A stretch of DNA of 64,000 nucleotides from Longilinea sp964536805 (GCA_964536805.1 CAZHYQ010000008.1:1-64000), one strand, 5' to 3'; positions 51,417 to 60,942 are shown, counted from the stretch's first letter. The notes: generated by a model from the sequence alone, not told the origin. Made by a program: numbers and translations.

Positions 51417-53027
51417 TCATCGCGCACATGCTGGTTCCGGGTCAATGGTTTGGATGAAGTGGTAAGGGGGCTCATATTCAGAGAGGTAGGTCTCATCGGG
51501 CAGCAGCGGCAGGCCAGCGCCCAGATAGGCGTTGAAAACAACGCGAAAACTGTTCACCGGCGAGATGGTCGGATACAACGCTCCTGCAGCCCCGCCCGGT
51601 AAATAATAGGCATTCAGAATGGGGGTATCGCCGGCTTCCAGGCCGGTCCGGTGCGAGCCGTGATCGCCCTGGATAATGATCACCGGTGGTGTTTCCGAAT
51701 TTGCGATGATCTGTTGAACGACGGTGAGGATGCGGTTGTTCAGATAGGTGATCTGACCGGCATACCCATCGGCGTAGTCGTTGGTGGTGTACTCCATATC
51801 GCCATTTAAGGTAAAGGGTTGGTTGCGGGAGGTAAAATTCCCGTCCTTGTCAAACACGAACGGCTCGTGCGGTGCCAGAATGTGGGCAAACACGAATTTC
51901 GGTCCGGGTTGGGATGCCAGTTCGGGCAAGGTATCAAGTGTATATTGAATGCGCTCGCGGTGCGAAATGAATGCGCCGTCCAGGAGCATCTGCGGTTTCA
52001 GACCCAGCCTGGTCGAAAAGTCATAGATCAAGATTCCCATGCTGCTCTTCAATAACATGCTCTCGAAGGCGTTGGCGCCTCGATAGGTAAACATATTGAA
52101 CAGGGATTGGTCTGAACCATAATACTCACCCGCCTCAATAACCGAGGTAGGCGAATATCCGCTGTCGAAGGCAACACTGGTGAATCCGGCCTTTTCGAAG
52201 GCTTTTCGAACAGCACTTTGCCGGATCCACCCCGCCAGGTTTGGATTGCTGGCCTCCCCAACGAGATTCTGGTAATAATCCATGTTCAAGGAAGAACTGA
52301 TGGACAACTCAGTGGAACGGTAATTGCTGCGGCTGCAGGTGGCTACGTAGAAGCCCAACCCTTTAAGCTGGTCAATGAATTCTGAATTATCAAAATGAAA
52401 GGCATCCTTTAAAATGTCCTGCCGCGTGTACATGTCCAGGATAATGTAGTACACGTCCGGAAGCGATTCCGTCTGGGGTGCTTGCACATTCACGTGCGGC
52501 GCGTTCGCCGCCGGGCTGAGACCCGAGCCGCCGCCAGGGCGGAGGAAATAAACGCCAATTTGAAACGCCGCCATGAGCACCGCTGCCGCGCCGGCAATAT
52601 TCAACGCGTAGGTCAGGTTACTGGCTTTGGCTGCGCGGCGCAGGATCAGGACCGTGAGCACGGCGCCAACGATCAGCCAGATGGGCAGCAGATAGGAATG
52701 CCGCCGGAGGATAAAATCCCCGATTTTTAAGCCGGTCAGCCCCTGGTAAACGTGACCGTAGAAACTAAACAGTACCAACCAGAGCGTAGTCACCAGGCCC
52801 GCCCGAATGCGATCGCGCAGCAGCAGACCCAGCAGGCAGAAGAAAATGGTTGTGCTGGCCAGCATTAAAATCAGCGACCGGACAGCAGTATTGATCGAAA
52901 CCTGCGTAATATTGTATGCCAGCAGCGCCAGAACGGGATAGACCGCCAGAAGGAATGGATGCAATACGAGGGGGGGCTGATTCTTCATGCTGCTCTGAGA
53001 AAACCCGTTCTGCCTGGCCTGTTCCAT
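51417..53027 (-). CDS. Sulfatase-fold membrane protein (phosphoglycan transferase/LTA-synthase-like)
   Basis: A 536-residue protein: four to five N-terminal spans (to about 175), then an alkaline-phosphatase/sulfatase-fold ectodomain. DVYYIILDMYTRQDIL gives the first metal Asp; HILAPHEPFVFD and IIIQGDHGSHR give the later metal residues. The formylglycine sulfatase motif CxPSR is missing, so a transferase of phosphoglycerol or phosphoethanolamine onto glycan is more likely than a sulfatase. Start uncertain between ATG at 53027 and 52988. Confidence 0.83.
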   Translation of the reverse strand: MEQARQNGFSQSSMKNQPPLVLHPFLLAVYPVLALLAYNITQVSINTAVRSLILMLASTTIFFCLLGLLLRDRIRAGLVTTLWLVLFSFYGHVYQGLTGLKIGDFILRRHSYLLPIWLIVGAVLTVLILRRAAKASNLTYALNIAGAAAVLMAAFQIGVYFLRPGGGSGLSPAANAPHVNVQAPQTESLPDVYYIILDMYTRQDILKDAFHFDNSEFIDQLKGLGFYVATCSRSNYRSTELSISSSLNMDYYQNLVGEASNPNLAGWIRQSAVRKAFEKAGFTSVAFDSGYSPTSVIEAGEYYGSDQSLFNMFTYRGANAFESMLLKSSMGILIYDFSTRLGLKPQMLLDGAFISHRERIQYTLDTLPELASQPGPKFVFAHILAPHEPFVFDKDGNFTSRNQPFTLNGDMEYTTNDYADGYAGQITYLNNRILTVVQQIIANSETPPVIIIQGDHGSHRTGLEAGDTPILNAYYLPGGAAGALYPTISPVNSFRVVFNAYLGAGLPLLPDETYLSEYEPPYHFIQTIDPEPACAR

Positions 53028-53071
53028 CCTGGCCGGGTGGTCATCCGGCGCGGTGGCAGGAATTGCCTGCC

Positions 53072-53947
53072 TTATTCGTTTACGCGGCGCAATTTCTTCA
53101 GTGAAGACAATTCGCTTTCATAGACCTTCTTCACGCCATCCCCCAGGGCCGCCTCGGTGACGCGGATGTATTTCACCAGACGCTCAAAACCGCCGGGCTC
53201 CACCGAGGCAGCCTGATCGCTGCCCCACATGGCGCGGTCCAGAGTGATGTGGCGTTCCACCATGCAGGCGCCCAAACCAACCGCAACCACTGAGGGGATC
53301 AAGCCAACTTCGTGGCCGGAATAGCCAATTGGGCAATCGTAATCGGATTTAAGCGTTTGCACCATGCGCAGGTTCAGCTCTTCGGGGTCGCATGGATAGG
53401 CGCTGGTGGCGTGGCAGATCACCAGTTTGTCGAGTTCCAGCAACGGCACGGCCTTGCGGATCTGTTCGATGGTGGACATGCCGGTGGAAAGGATGATGGT
53501 CCGTCCGGTTTTGCGCAAATGCGCCAGTAAGCCGTGATCTGTCAGCGATGCGGAAGGCACCTTGTAGGCAACCGGATTGAACTGCTCGAGAAAATCGACG
53601 GAAGGCTCATCCCATACCGAGGCGAACCAGGTAATGCCAATCTCGCGAGCATAGCGGTCAATTTCTGCGTATTGTTCGGCGTTAAATTCGACCTTGTAGC
53701 GGTAATCCAGATAAGTAATATAGCCCCAGGGGGTTTCGCGCATCTGGCCACGTTGTTCAGGCGGCACGCACAACTCGGGCGTGCGCTTCTGAAACTTGAC
53801 CGCATCCACCCCGGCGTGTTTGGCTGCTTCCATCAATCGCTTGGCAATCTCTAGGTCGCCGTTATGGTTGATGCCGACTTCTGCCACGACATAGGTCGGA
53901 TGCCCCTCGCCAACCCACTGCTCGCCAATTTTTACCGCTTTCGCCAT
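53072..53947 (-). CDS. neuB: NeuB-type nonulosonic acid synthase without SAF domain
   Basis: A 291-residue synthase, predicted to condense a 6-carbon N-acetyl-sugar with phosphoenolpyruvate to give a sialic/legionaminic-type 9-carbon acid. TIM-barrel motifs: VVAEVGINHNGDLEIAK, AGVDAVKFQKRTPE, ILSTGMSTIEQIRKAV and PIGYSGHEVGLIPSVVAVG, all close to NeuB/SpsE. It ends after the barrel; the C-terminal SAF (antifreeze-like) domain found in most NeuB proteins, about 60 residues, is absent, although no frameshift is seen. GGAGTG precedes ATG at 53947. Confidence 0.9.
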   Translation of the reverse strand: MAKAVKIGEQWVGEGHPTYVVAEVGINHNGDLEIAKRLMEAAKHAGVDAVKFQKRTPELCVPPEQRGQMRETPWGYITYLDYRYKVEFNAEQYAEIDRYAREIGITWFASVWDEPSVDFLEQFNPVAYKVPSASLTDHGLLAHLRKTGRTIILSTGMSTIEQIRKAVPLLELDKLVICHATSAYPCDPEELNLRMVQTLKSDYDCPIGYSGHEVGLIPSVVAVGLGACMVERHITLDRAMWGSDQAASVEPGGFERLVKYIRVTEAALGDGVKKVYESELSSLKKLRRVNE

Positions 53948-54073
53948 TGATTTCACTCCATTAATTTTTTGGAAGGAATTCCTGGATATTCCAGATCAAT
54001 CCATCATGAAAAATATCGACTGATGCGCGAAAGATGTGCAGTCCGCGCTCGTTTGACTTGAGTCCGGATAGAC

Positions 54074-54280
54074 TCATTCTTCCGGTTTCGTCTGTTCTGC
54101 AACCGCTTGAGTCTGATCGCCTTTATTTCTAGTAAAAAGTGCCTTAATCTTCCGCCAGTAAGTCTTAATCAAAAAAGCCGCGCCCAACCCGCCTGCCAGC
54201 AATAATTGGATCAGGAAACTGCCCGAACCAGGGTCGAGGTAAGCCAGAATTACTGTACTTGTGTTCGTCAGGATTGACAT
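54074..54280 (-). CDS. Small membrane protein with YLDPGSGS motif
   Basis: A 68-residue protein. A conserved-looking start ILAYLDPGSGSFLIQLL runs into one span (LLAGGLGAAFLIKTYW), then a basic and acidic tail. Similar small proteins occur near sulfatase-fold and polysaccharide genes; here it lies between neuB and the neuA-type fusion. It may stabilise a membrane complex. The ATG at 54280 has GGAG 6 bases upstream; the earlier ATG overlaps that site. Confidence 0.78.
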   Translation of the reverse strand: MSILTNTSTVILAYLDPGSGSFLIQLLLAGGLGAAFLIKTYWRKIKALFTRNKGDQTQAVAEQTKPEE

Positions 54281-54319
54281 GCCGGACTCCATGATAATTT
54301 CTTCAATATTTATATGATT

Positions 54320-55543
54320 CTATTTTTGGCTTGCCAGGATCAACTCGCACAATTCGCGTACTGCCCCGTAGCCGCCCTTGCGTTTCAATACCAGATCTGC
54401 CTTTGGCAGCACGGCGGGTTCGGCATCAGCCACTACAACCGCGCAGGCCACGATTGGGAAACATGGCAGGTCGTTGACATCATTGCCCAAGTATACCACC
54501 TGGCTGGCGTCGATCTTTTCGGCTTGCAAATAGGCCAGCAGCGCACGGGCTTTGTCTTTTTCGCCTTGAATCACCGGTATTTCCAGCTTGCGGCAGCGTG
54601 CAGCCACCACCGGGTTGGGTTCCCTGGAGAGTACCAGGGTGCGTATTCCCAGAGCGGCCAACCCGTGTAAACCAGGGCCTTCGGCACGTGAGGCAGCGAT
54701 CATCTCGCGGCCGTCCTGGTCGACCCAGACGCGGTTATCGGTCATTACGCCGTCAAAATCGAACACCACCAACGCCACCTTCTCAGGCAGCGGGCGGCGG
54801 TCGGGACCCGGCATGACCATTTCCAAACCGCTGGAGACCAGCCATTCATAACGCTGCCAGTCGGCAGGAGAATCGATATCCACGGTGTAACGCGGATCGA
54901 TCATGACTGGCAGGATCACCCGGCCGCTCATCGAATTTTCTTCCAGGATGACCCGCGGGCGAATGGCGTCGATATGCCCGGTCTGCCAGTAAACCGCCGG
55001 AAGGGCCTGGCGCGGTGCGTTGTAGGGTTCAGGAATGCCAGGCACGGCTATCAAATTCTTCATCTGGCCGCTCTCGGGGTCGATGCGCCACATTTTGTGC
55101 GGGTTTTGCCCGGCTGGCACCACACCGCGCACTGAATCAGCCTCGGGGTGCTCGAGCAGGCGGTGTACAGCCTCATCCACCAACCCCACCGGACGGATGG
55201 GAGATGTGGGGCGCAGTTGAATCACCACTTCGGGCCGGTAACCTTCATGTTCTGCCAGCCACTTCAGCGCATGTTGGAACACGGGCAGATCGAGGGTATT
55301 ATCCTGGGCAAATTCCGCCGGCCGCAGAAAAGGCGTCTCGGCGCCCCAATTCCGGGCCACCGCGGCAATTTCTTCATCATCGGTCGAAACGATCACGCGC
55401 GTCACCGTCTCAGCCTTCAGCCCCGCCGCAATACTATACGCAATCAAAGGATAACCGGCAAATTCGCGGATATTCTTGCGCGGAATCCCTTTCGAACCGC
55501 CGCGCGCGGGGATGATGGCCAGCACATCCGGGCGGGTTACCAT
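54320..55543 (-). CDS. neuA: Fused acidic-sugar cytidylyltransferase and HAD phosphatase
   Basis: A 407-residue bifunctional protein. Residues 1-235: cytidylyltransferase with IIPARGGSKGIPRKNIREF, VSTDDEEIAAVA, QLRPTSPIRP and PEPYNAPRQALP. Residues 255-407: HAD phosphatase with FDFDGVMTDNRVWVDQDG (D262 and D264 of the DxD), LSREPN and NDVNDLP. It should dephosphorylate the product of NeuB (a 9-phosphate) and/or activate it to a CMP-sugar. KdsC-like HADs are usually separate genes. ATG at 55543 overlaps the SDR stop by 7 bases and has GGAGG upstream. Confidence 0.9.
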   Translation of the reverse strand: MVTRPDVLAIIPARGGSKGIPRKNIREFAGYPLIAYSIAAGLKAETVTRVIVSTDDEEIAAVARNWGAETPFLRPAEFAQDNTLDLPVFQHALKWLAEHEGYRPEVVIQLRPTSPIRPVGLVDEAVHRLLEHPEADSVRGVVPAGQNPHKMWRIDPESGQMKNLIAVPGIPEPYNAPRQALPAVYWQTGHIDAIRPRVILEENSMSGRVILPVMIDPRYTVDIDSPADWQRYEWLVSSGLEMVMPGPDRRPLPEKVALVVFDFDGVMTDNRVWVDQDGREMIAASRAEGPGLHGLAALGIRTLVLSREPNPVVAARCRKLEIPVIQGEKDKARALLAYLQAEKIDASQVVYLGNDVNDLPCFPIVACAVVVADAEPAVLPKADLVLKRKGGYGAVRELCELILASQK

Positions 55544-56361
55544 GCCGTCCATCCTCCATCCACCACCAGGTTGGCGCCGGTCATGTAGGTTGAAGCATCC
55601 GAAGCCAGGAACAGGATTGCACCGCTCATTTCATCCTGGCGGGCCATGCGGCCTAACACAGTTCGGGCCGAATAAGCCTGGGTAAAGACTTCGTCATGAT
55701 TATTGTAAACCCCTCCCGGTGTCAGGGCGTTGGCGCGGATGCCGGTGCCGGCGTAATAGGTCGCCAGGTAGCGCGTCAGACCCAGCACGCCGGCCTTGGT
55801 AACCGAATAAAAAACCGGTTTAAATTGTTTGGGTTGCCCGGGTCGTTCATAAAGGCGCTGGTCCGGTCCGACCAGGCCGTAGGTGGAACAAATATTGATA
55901 ATCACGCCGTGGTTTTGGACGAGCATGGGTTTGACGGCGGCCTGGGCACACAAAAACAGCCCGGTCAGGTTCACATCCAGCGCCTGCCGCCAGGCATCCA
56001 CCGGATAGGTTTCAAAAGCGTTGGCGCTCTGCCTGGATTGGTTGGCGTTGTCGAATTTCGGATCCATGGCCGCGCTGCAAACCAGGGCATCCACCCGGCC
56101 GAAAGCCTTCACTGCTGTTGCAATCATGGCCTCGGTCGAGCGCGGGTCGGTAACATCCACCATCGCCGGGATCACATTCAAACCCTCTCCCTGCATTTCA
56201 CCGGTGACCTTTTCCAAAACAGCTCCGTTCAAATCAGCGGCCACCACCGCCGCGCCGGCCTGAGCCAGGGTACGGCAAAACTGTTTCCCCAGCAGCCCGG
56301 CGCCGCCAGTCACCACCGCCACCTGGCCGTTCATCTTGAATTTATCGAAGATATCAGTCAT
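55537..56361 (-). CDS. SDR family oxidoreductase, PtmA-like
   Basis: A 274-residue short-chain dehydrogenase with TGGAGLLG (18-25), ADLNGAVLEK and the active site in FYSVTKAGVLGLTRY, with a preceding STYG Ser. An insert, VGPDQRLYERPGQPKQF, before the catalytic Tyr resembles that of PtmA-like SDRs in legionaminic acid clusters, in line with the neuB and neuA genes downstream. The exact substrate is not determined. Confidence 0.87.
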   Translation of the reverse strand: MTDIFDKFKMNGQVAVVTGGAGLLGKQFCRTLAQAGAAVVAADLNGAVLEKVTGEMQGEGLNVIPAMVDVTDPRSTEAMIATAVKAFGRVDALVCSAAMDPKFDNANQSRQSANAFETYPVDAWRQALDVNLTGLFLCAQAAVKPMLVQNHGVIINICSTYGLVGPDQRLYERPGQPKQFKPVFYSVTKAGVLGLTRYLATYYAGTGIRANALTPGGVYNNHDEVFTQAYSARTVLGRMARQDEMSGAILFLASDASTYMTGANLVVDGGWTAW

Positions 56362-56380
56362 TTTGATCCGTCTCTCCCAA

Positions 56381-58369
56381 TCATCGGACTTGTTTTACCA
56401 CGCAGTATTGTGCTCCGCCCCGTCCCACCGTCCAGGCAACATCGCTGGGTGGAACGTCCATTTGATCGTAATTAAAACGCGTTGTCAGTAGAAAATACTC
56501 GCCGGGGGTTGATTTGTAATCGGAACGCTCAAATTGTAATACTTTTACCCCGCTACCGGCAGATTCCTGGGCCAGGCTGGCCTGAAGCGGCACGACAACC
56601 TGCTGGGGTGAAACCTGAGCCTTCTGGTTGATCGGCTGCATGGCTTCTTTGTAACAGGTCAGCCAGTAATCGGCGTCATAACGGTGATATGCGCCGGTTG
56701 GACCGCCAACGAAGCTGTTGAAATAAGCATATTCATAGGGATGCAAGCTGGCAATCCCCAAAATGCCCGGAAGTACGGCTAGCGCCAGCAGCGCCCAACG
56801 CATCCAGGGGCGTTTTGTCCATTCCCCGATCCACTGGATGGCCATCCCCGCCACGATGAAAACCGGCGGCAGGATGAACAGAAAATGCCGGAAACCGTCA
56901 TACATGGCAGGCCGGGTAAGGATCACATACAGGAAGGGCAGGATGAACCATGCCAGCAAAACAGCAAAATCGCGCCAGGGCATTTTCCTTTGCAGCAAGC
57001 GCAGGCTGGCAATCACCAGGCCGGCCAGCGTAAGCGGCCAGACCGGTTCCGTCAGGGTGATGCCCAGCAGAGTCGGCAGATACGCGGCTGGCAGGGCGAT
57101 TGATTTGTATTCCACGCCGCCAAACAGGACCCGCACCGTTACGGGATTGGCAGCCATGTGCCGCCACACCTGCACAAAGTTTCCCACGGGATCCGCCCAC
57201 AGGTAAGGCCAGGTCAGGTAGGTGGTCAGCAACGCAATCGCGGCGTAAACCAGCAGGATGCCGATCGGGCGGCGGTGGCTGCCCAGCAGGAAATAGAACC
57301 CCACCAGCAGCGCCACCAACGGTCCCAGCACGCGCACGGAGATCACCAGGCCAAGCAAAATACCAGGAAACAATGCCTGGCGAAAAACCCGCCAGAACGA
57401 TAATCCGCGTTTCCAAAAAGTAATGCCACTCAGCGACCTGCCTACCTCGCGCCAGAAACGCTGGCTGCATTCCGGCAGGCGCCACCAGGCGGCCGCTATG
57501 GCAATGAAGGGCATCAGCAGGATCAGGATTGCTGTGCGGGCGATCTTGTAGTAATGGATCAGAACGCCTGAGTAATAACTGACATCCACCTTGCCGGCAT
57601 CCTCTGCCAGCGAGCGGAAAGCCCGGCCAGCCAGGCTGCCGGCATCGGCGTTGTAGACCGCCGCCATTGCGGCTCTGATCAGGGATCGCAAGAACGGATC
57701 GAGTACCAACAGGATCAAGGCAATTACAAAAAGCACGCATCCGGCGCGCAGCCAACCCCGGCGGGCAGCCTGCCATTTTGCCCGCTCGCCTGCGTTTGCG
57801 TCAGGCAGGGGCTCAACCGGGATGACAAAGCCGTCCACGAAACGCAGACCGGCATAGATGGCAGCCGTGAAGAAGACGGTGAAGGGGATGTCCTTTGGGT
57901 TGATAAAGGCATGGCCCCACAACAGAGGCTGGGTGGAAAATAAAACCACGCCGGCAAAGGCAGCCCAGCTGGAAAGCCAGCGCCGGCCGATCAGGTAAAG
58001 GAAGACGAGGCCGACCTGAAAAAAGACGAAATTGACCGCGTGCCACAAAATGCCGCTCTCAAGCCCGGTCAGGTCTTCGGCCAGGTAAACAAAGCTCCGG
58101 CCCAACAGCAAATAGGCCGGTCCATACATGGCGTGGTCGCTGCTGGGCCCGTAGGAATTGGTGATATCAAAAGTCCCATCCAGGCGCGGCTGAAGCGAGT
58201 ACGCGTACCCCAGAGCATCGGCATAGCCGTAGAAGAGCGGTTCATCCCAGCTCGGGCCGAAATCCTGGAACATGAACAATCCAGCCACCAGGTTGATCAC
58301 GATCAGTGCGATCAAGGCGGCATTGGGGTGTTTGAGCAGATGGAAAAGCCTCCGCACAGTCTGACTCAT
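56381..58369 (-). CDS. GT39-like membrane glycosyltransferase
   Basis: About 662 residues with 11 or more spans and a 130-residue C-terminal domain. DFGPSWDEPLFYGYADALGY in the first loop fits the GT-C catalytic Asp region, with SSDHAMYGPAYLLLGRSF and HAFINPKDIPFTVFF following. The ATG at 58369 with GGAG 6 bases upstream is chosen; the ATG at 58381 is right behind the preceding TAA. Confidence 0.84.
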   Translation of the reverse strand: MSQTVRRLFHLLKHPNAALIALIVINLVAGLFMFQDFGPSWDEPLFYGYADALGYAYSLQPRLDGTFDITNSYGPSSDHAMYGPAYLLLGRSFVYLAEDLTGLESGILWHAVNFVFFQVGLVFLYLIGRRWLSSWAAFAGVVLFSTQPLLWGHAFINPKDIPFTVFFTAAIYAGLRFVDGFVIPVEPLPDANAGERAKWQAARRGWLRAGCVLFVIALILLVLDPFLRSLIRAAMAAVYNADAGSLAGRAFRSLAEDAGKVDVSYYSGVLIHYYKIARTAILILLMPFIAIAAAWWRLPECSQRFWREVGRSLSGITFWKRGLSFWRVFRQALFPGILLGLVISVRVLGPLVALLVGFYFLLGSHRRPIGILLVYAAIALLTTYLTWPYLWADPVGNFVQVWRHMAANPVTVRVLFGGVEYKSIALPAAYLPTLLGITLTEPVWPLTLAGLVIASLRLLQRKMPWRDFAVLLAWFILPFLYVILTRPAMYDGFRHFLFILPPVFIVAGMAIQWIGEWTKRPWMRWALLALAVLPGILGIASLHPYEYAYFNSFVGGPTGAYHRYDADYWLTCYKEAMQPINQKAQVSPQQVVVPLQASLAQESAGSGVKVLQFERSDYKSTPGEYFLLTTRFNYDQMDVPPSDVAWTVGRGGAQYCVVKQVR

Positions 58370-58381
58370 GCGCCGCTCCAT

Positions 58382-59965
58382 TTACTGGTCCGCCGCAAAT
58401 ATGATCCCATCGCTGGTCCTCTCGATCGGAACCATCCCCTGAGTAATGTCCTCCACCCATGCCCGCCCTTCCGGACTGGCGATGAGCACGTCATATTCAA
58501 AAAGAACCACCACCGCGCCGTTGGCAACGTCCTGGTGCAATTCTTCCAGTTTGGCCTCATAATCGGCGCGTTGTTGCTCCTTGACGCCGTCATCCGGCGT
58601 GGGCAGCACGTAGGCTGTGCGGTTGGTGAGCAGATAGACCACCGGCGCGCGGTTGGAGTAAATCAAGCGCTGCGGGTCGAGCGTATCGTTAATGAAGGCC
58701 ACCGTTTTCGAGATGCGCCAGTTGAGGGACAGGAATCCCTGTCCGTCATGGTGGAACACCGCCACGCGGTCGCGGGTATCCTGCGCACCGGTAAGCATGA
58801 GCCCCAAAATGCACGCAAGAACCAACCCGCGCAGCCAGACCGGCCGCTGCGCCAGTAACTGCCACAACCAGCCCAGTAGAAAAATCGTTCCCGCCAGCAG
58901 CATGGGGACGATCATGCGAAATTCGAATTTGGTGCTTGAGTCGACAAACGTCATCGAGATGAAGATGAGTGCTGCATACCCCAGCGTATATAGGCCTAAC
59001 AAAAACAGCGCCGGCTGGCGCTCCAGTTCGCCCGGTTTTCGCTTCAATCTTAACAGCGACAGCATCACGCCGGCTGCCAGCAGCAGCCCCAATGCTGCCG
59101 CCGCCCAGCCCCAACCCGCGCCGGGTGCGTCGGGCGTATAGTTGGCCGGCATGAACCAGGTCCAGAAATTCTTTAATCCCAACTTGACTTCGTCAGCGGC
59201 GATCGGATGGTAGATCAGGTCGCGGTTGGTCGGGTTGCCGGTCAGGCGCAGGTTACGCAGCGACCAGGCAATCACCCCCGGCAGGCTGAAGGCCAGGAAG
59301 AGCGACGCCGAGCGGAGTTTTCGTTTCCAGCCGGGCAGCACAAATAGCAGCGCAATCAGGATGGCGGCAATCAGCGCGGCCCCAACATAGCGCGTCAGAT
59401 AGGCGTAACTGGCCAGCAGCCCGGCGAATGCCAGCAGCGGCCAGCGCTGGTGATCGAAATACATGGCTGTTAGCAGCAGTGCCGACCCCGAAACAAGTAA
59501 ATATAATGGCTCGGAAAGTAAATAACCGTGGACATAAAAGACAATCTCGGACGTCAGCACCAGCAGCGCACCCAGCACGCCCATCAAGCGCGAGCGGGTG
59601 ACCCACCACAGTAGCAGCGCCGCCAGCAGAATGTTGGCGGCGAACAATACCAAAGCCAAAACGCGAGCAGCCCGCTGTGGTTCCAGACCAGACACCAGGC
59701 TGACGCCTGCGATGGTGGCAGCGTAGGCCGGGGGGAAGTGCGTGATGGGCTTGATTTCTCCCCGCCCGGAGGTATAGCCATAACCGTTCCCATCCAGCAG
59801 GTTGCGCGCGCCGTTCACATAGGCTTGCGAATCGTTCGTCAACCCCAGCCCAATCGGCGTGCTGTATTGCAAAATCAACGCCCCGGCCAGCGCCAGGAGA
59901 AGAATTATGGCCGCAAATGCCAGCGATTTTGGTCTCATTGAATTCCTGAAATTCCGGAGATTCAT
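58382..59965 (-). CDS. GT39-like membrane glycosyltransferase
   Basis: A 527-residue protein (518 from the internal ATG at 59938, which has AGGA upstream). About a dozen spans. The loop GLTNDSQAYVNGARNLLD, with D in NDSQAY, and ITHFPPAYAATIAG are typical of GT39 enzymes; YVHGYLLSEPLYLLVSGS is the second conserved loop. It overlaps the Gfo/Idh/MocA stop by 4 bases (ATGA), suggesting translational coupling, and precedes another GT39-like gene. Confidence 0.85.
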   Translation of the reverse strand: MNLRNFRNSMRPKSLAFAAIILLLALAGALILQYSTPIGLGLTNDSQAYVNGARNLLDGNGYGYTSGRGEIKPITHFPPAYAATIAGVSLVSGLEPQRAARVLALVLFAANILLAALLLWWVTRSRLMGVLGALLVLTSEIVFYVHGYLLSEPLYLLVSGSALLLTAMYFDHQRWPLLAFAGLLASYAYLTRYVGAALIAAILIALLFVLPGWKRKLRSASLFLAFSLPGVIAWSLRNLRLTGNPTNRDLIYHPIAADEVKLGLKNFWTWFMPANYTPDAPGAGWGWAAAALGLLLAAGVMLSLLRLKRKPGELERQPALFLLGLYTLGYAALIFISMTFVDSSTKFEFRMIVPMLLAGTIFLLGWLWQLLAQRPVWLRGLVLACILGLMLTGAQDTRDRVAVFHHDGQGFLSLNWRISKTVAFINDTLDPQRLIYSNRAPVVYLLTNRTAYVLPTPDDGVKEQQRADYEAKLEELHQDVANGAVVVLFEYDVLIASPEGRAWVEDITQGMVPIERTSDGIIFAADQ

Positions 59966-60942
59966 CCAGCCTTGATCCTGTAAGTCTCAGCAAGCACGTC
60001 GCGCGCCAGCTCCTGCACCCGGATGCCGTCCTGTAGACTGCAGACCGGTTCGGCTCGCCTGGATGCCACATCCATGAAGTGGCGCAATTCATCCAGGAAC
60101 AGGGTGTTGCGTTCAAAACCGTCCGGCGGCGGGTAGGCTATCCACGCATTGCGGGCTGCGGTGAAGCAGCTCAAAACACCGTCGGCGTTATCCCAGCGCA
60201 GCGAGCCGGCTGTGCCGGTAATTTCCAGGCGGTGCAGCGGCGGCTGCTGCAAATAATCGAGGTGCAGGCTGCCGATGGCGCCGCTTATAAACTGTAATTG
60301 GATCTCGGCGGTATCCTCCACCGGGATGTCCAGGCTGCCAAGCGTGCCCACCTGGGCAAAAGCCACGTCGGCTTCACCGAGCAGCCAGCGTAAATAATCA
60401 AACGGGTGGCTGAGGGTACGCACAACCCCGCCGCCCAGTTCCGGCCGTGAGGTGTAGCTCTGGCGGTAATCCTCCCAGGGGTGCCAGGCGGGCAGATATT
60501 CACCCCAGTGTGCGCGCGCGAAAACGGGTTGCCCAATGGCGCCATCACGCAATAATTCCGCCGCTTTTTTCAAACCGGGGTGAAAACGGAATTGAAAACC
60601 CATCAGCAATTTACCGCCGCCCTGCTCCAGAGCGCTTTTTAGTTCATCCAAGCGATCCAGCGAATCGGAAACCGGCTTTTCCATCAGGATATGGCAGCCG
60701 GCAAGCGCAGCCGGAATGGCAACGTCCAGGTGCAAGGCGGTCGGATTGGCAATGATGGCCGCATCGGGATGATGTCCAAGCGCAGCCTGCAGGTCAGTCT
60801 CAACCGGAAAACCGGTTAGTTCATCATCCGGCAAGGTGCTCTGCCCGGTGCGATAGAGAACGATGTCGCGTTCGCCCAGGGAGAGCAGGTTGCGGAAATG
60901 CCTGCGGCCGATCGAACCAAATCCAGCGATGAGAAATTTCAA
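59962..60942 (-). CDS. Gfo/Idh/MocA family dehydrogenase
   Basis: A 326-residue NAD(P)-dependent sugar dehydrogenase. N-terminal GFGSIGRRHFRNLL is the nucleotide-binding loop; EKPVSDS (K89) and GFQFRFHPGLKKAAELL carry catalytic residues, and the C-terminal barrel has YTSRPELGGGVVRTLSHPFD (His of the active site). In nonulosonate loci such enzymes (PtmF-like) act on precursor sugars. Start ATG overlaps the upstream glycosyltransferase stop as ATGA. Confidence 0.88.
   Translation of the reverse strand: MKFLIAGFGSIGRRHFRNLLSLGERDIVLYRTGQSTLPDDELTGFPVETDLQAALGHHPDAAIIANPTALHLDVAIPAALAGCHILMEKPVSDSLDRLDELKSALEQGGGKLLMGFQFRFHPGLKKAAELLRDGAIGQPVFARAHWGEYLPAWHPWEDYRQSYTSRPELGGGVVRTLSHPFDYLRWLLGEADVAFAQVGTLGSLDIPVEDTAEIQLQFISGAIGSLHLDYLQQPPLHRLEITGTAGSLRWDNADGVLSCFTAARNAWIAYPPPDGFERNTLFLDELRHFMDVASRRAEPVCSLQDGIRVQELARDVLAETYRIKAG

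Noticed and set aside
58370..59965. A frameshift joining the two adjacent GT39-like genes.
   Set aside because: Each has its own first-loop GT-C motif, full length and separate start signals, so they are two genes.
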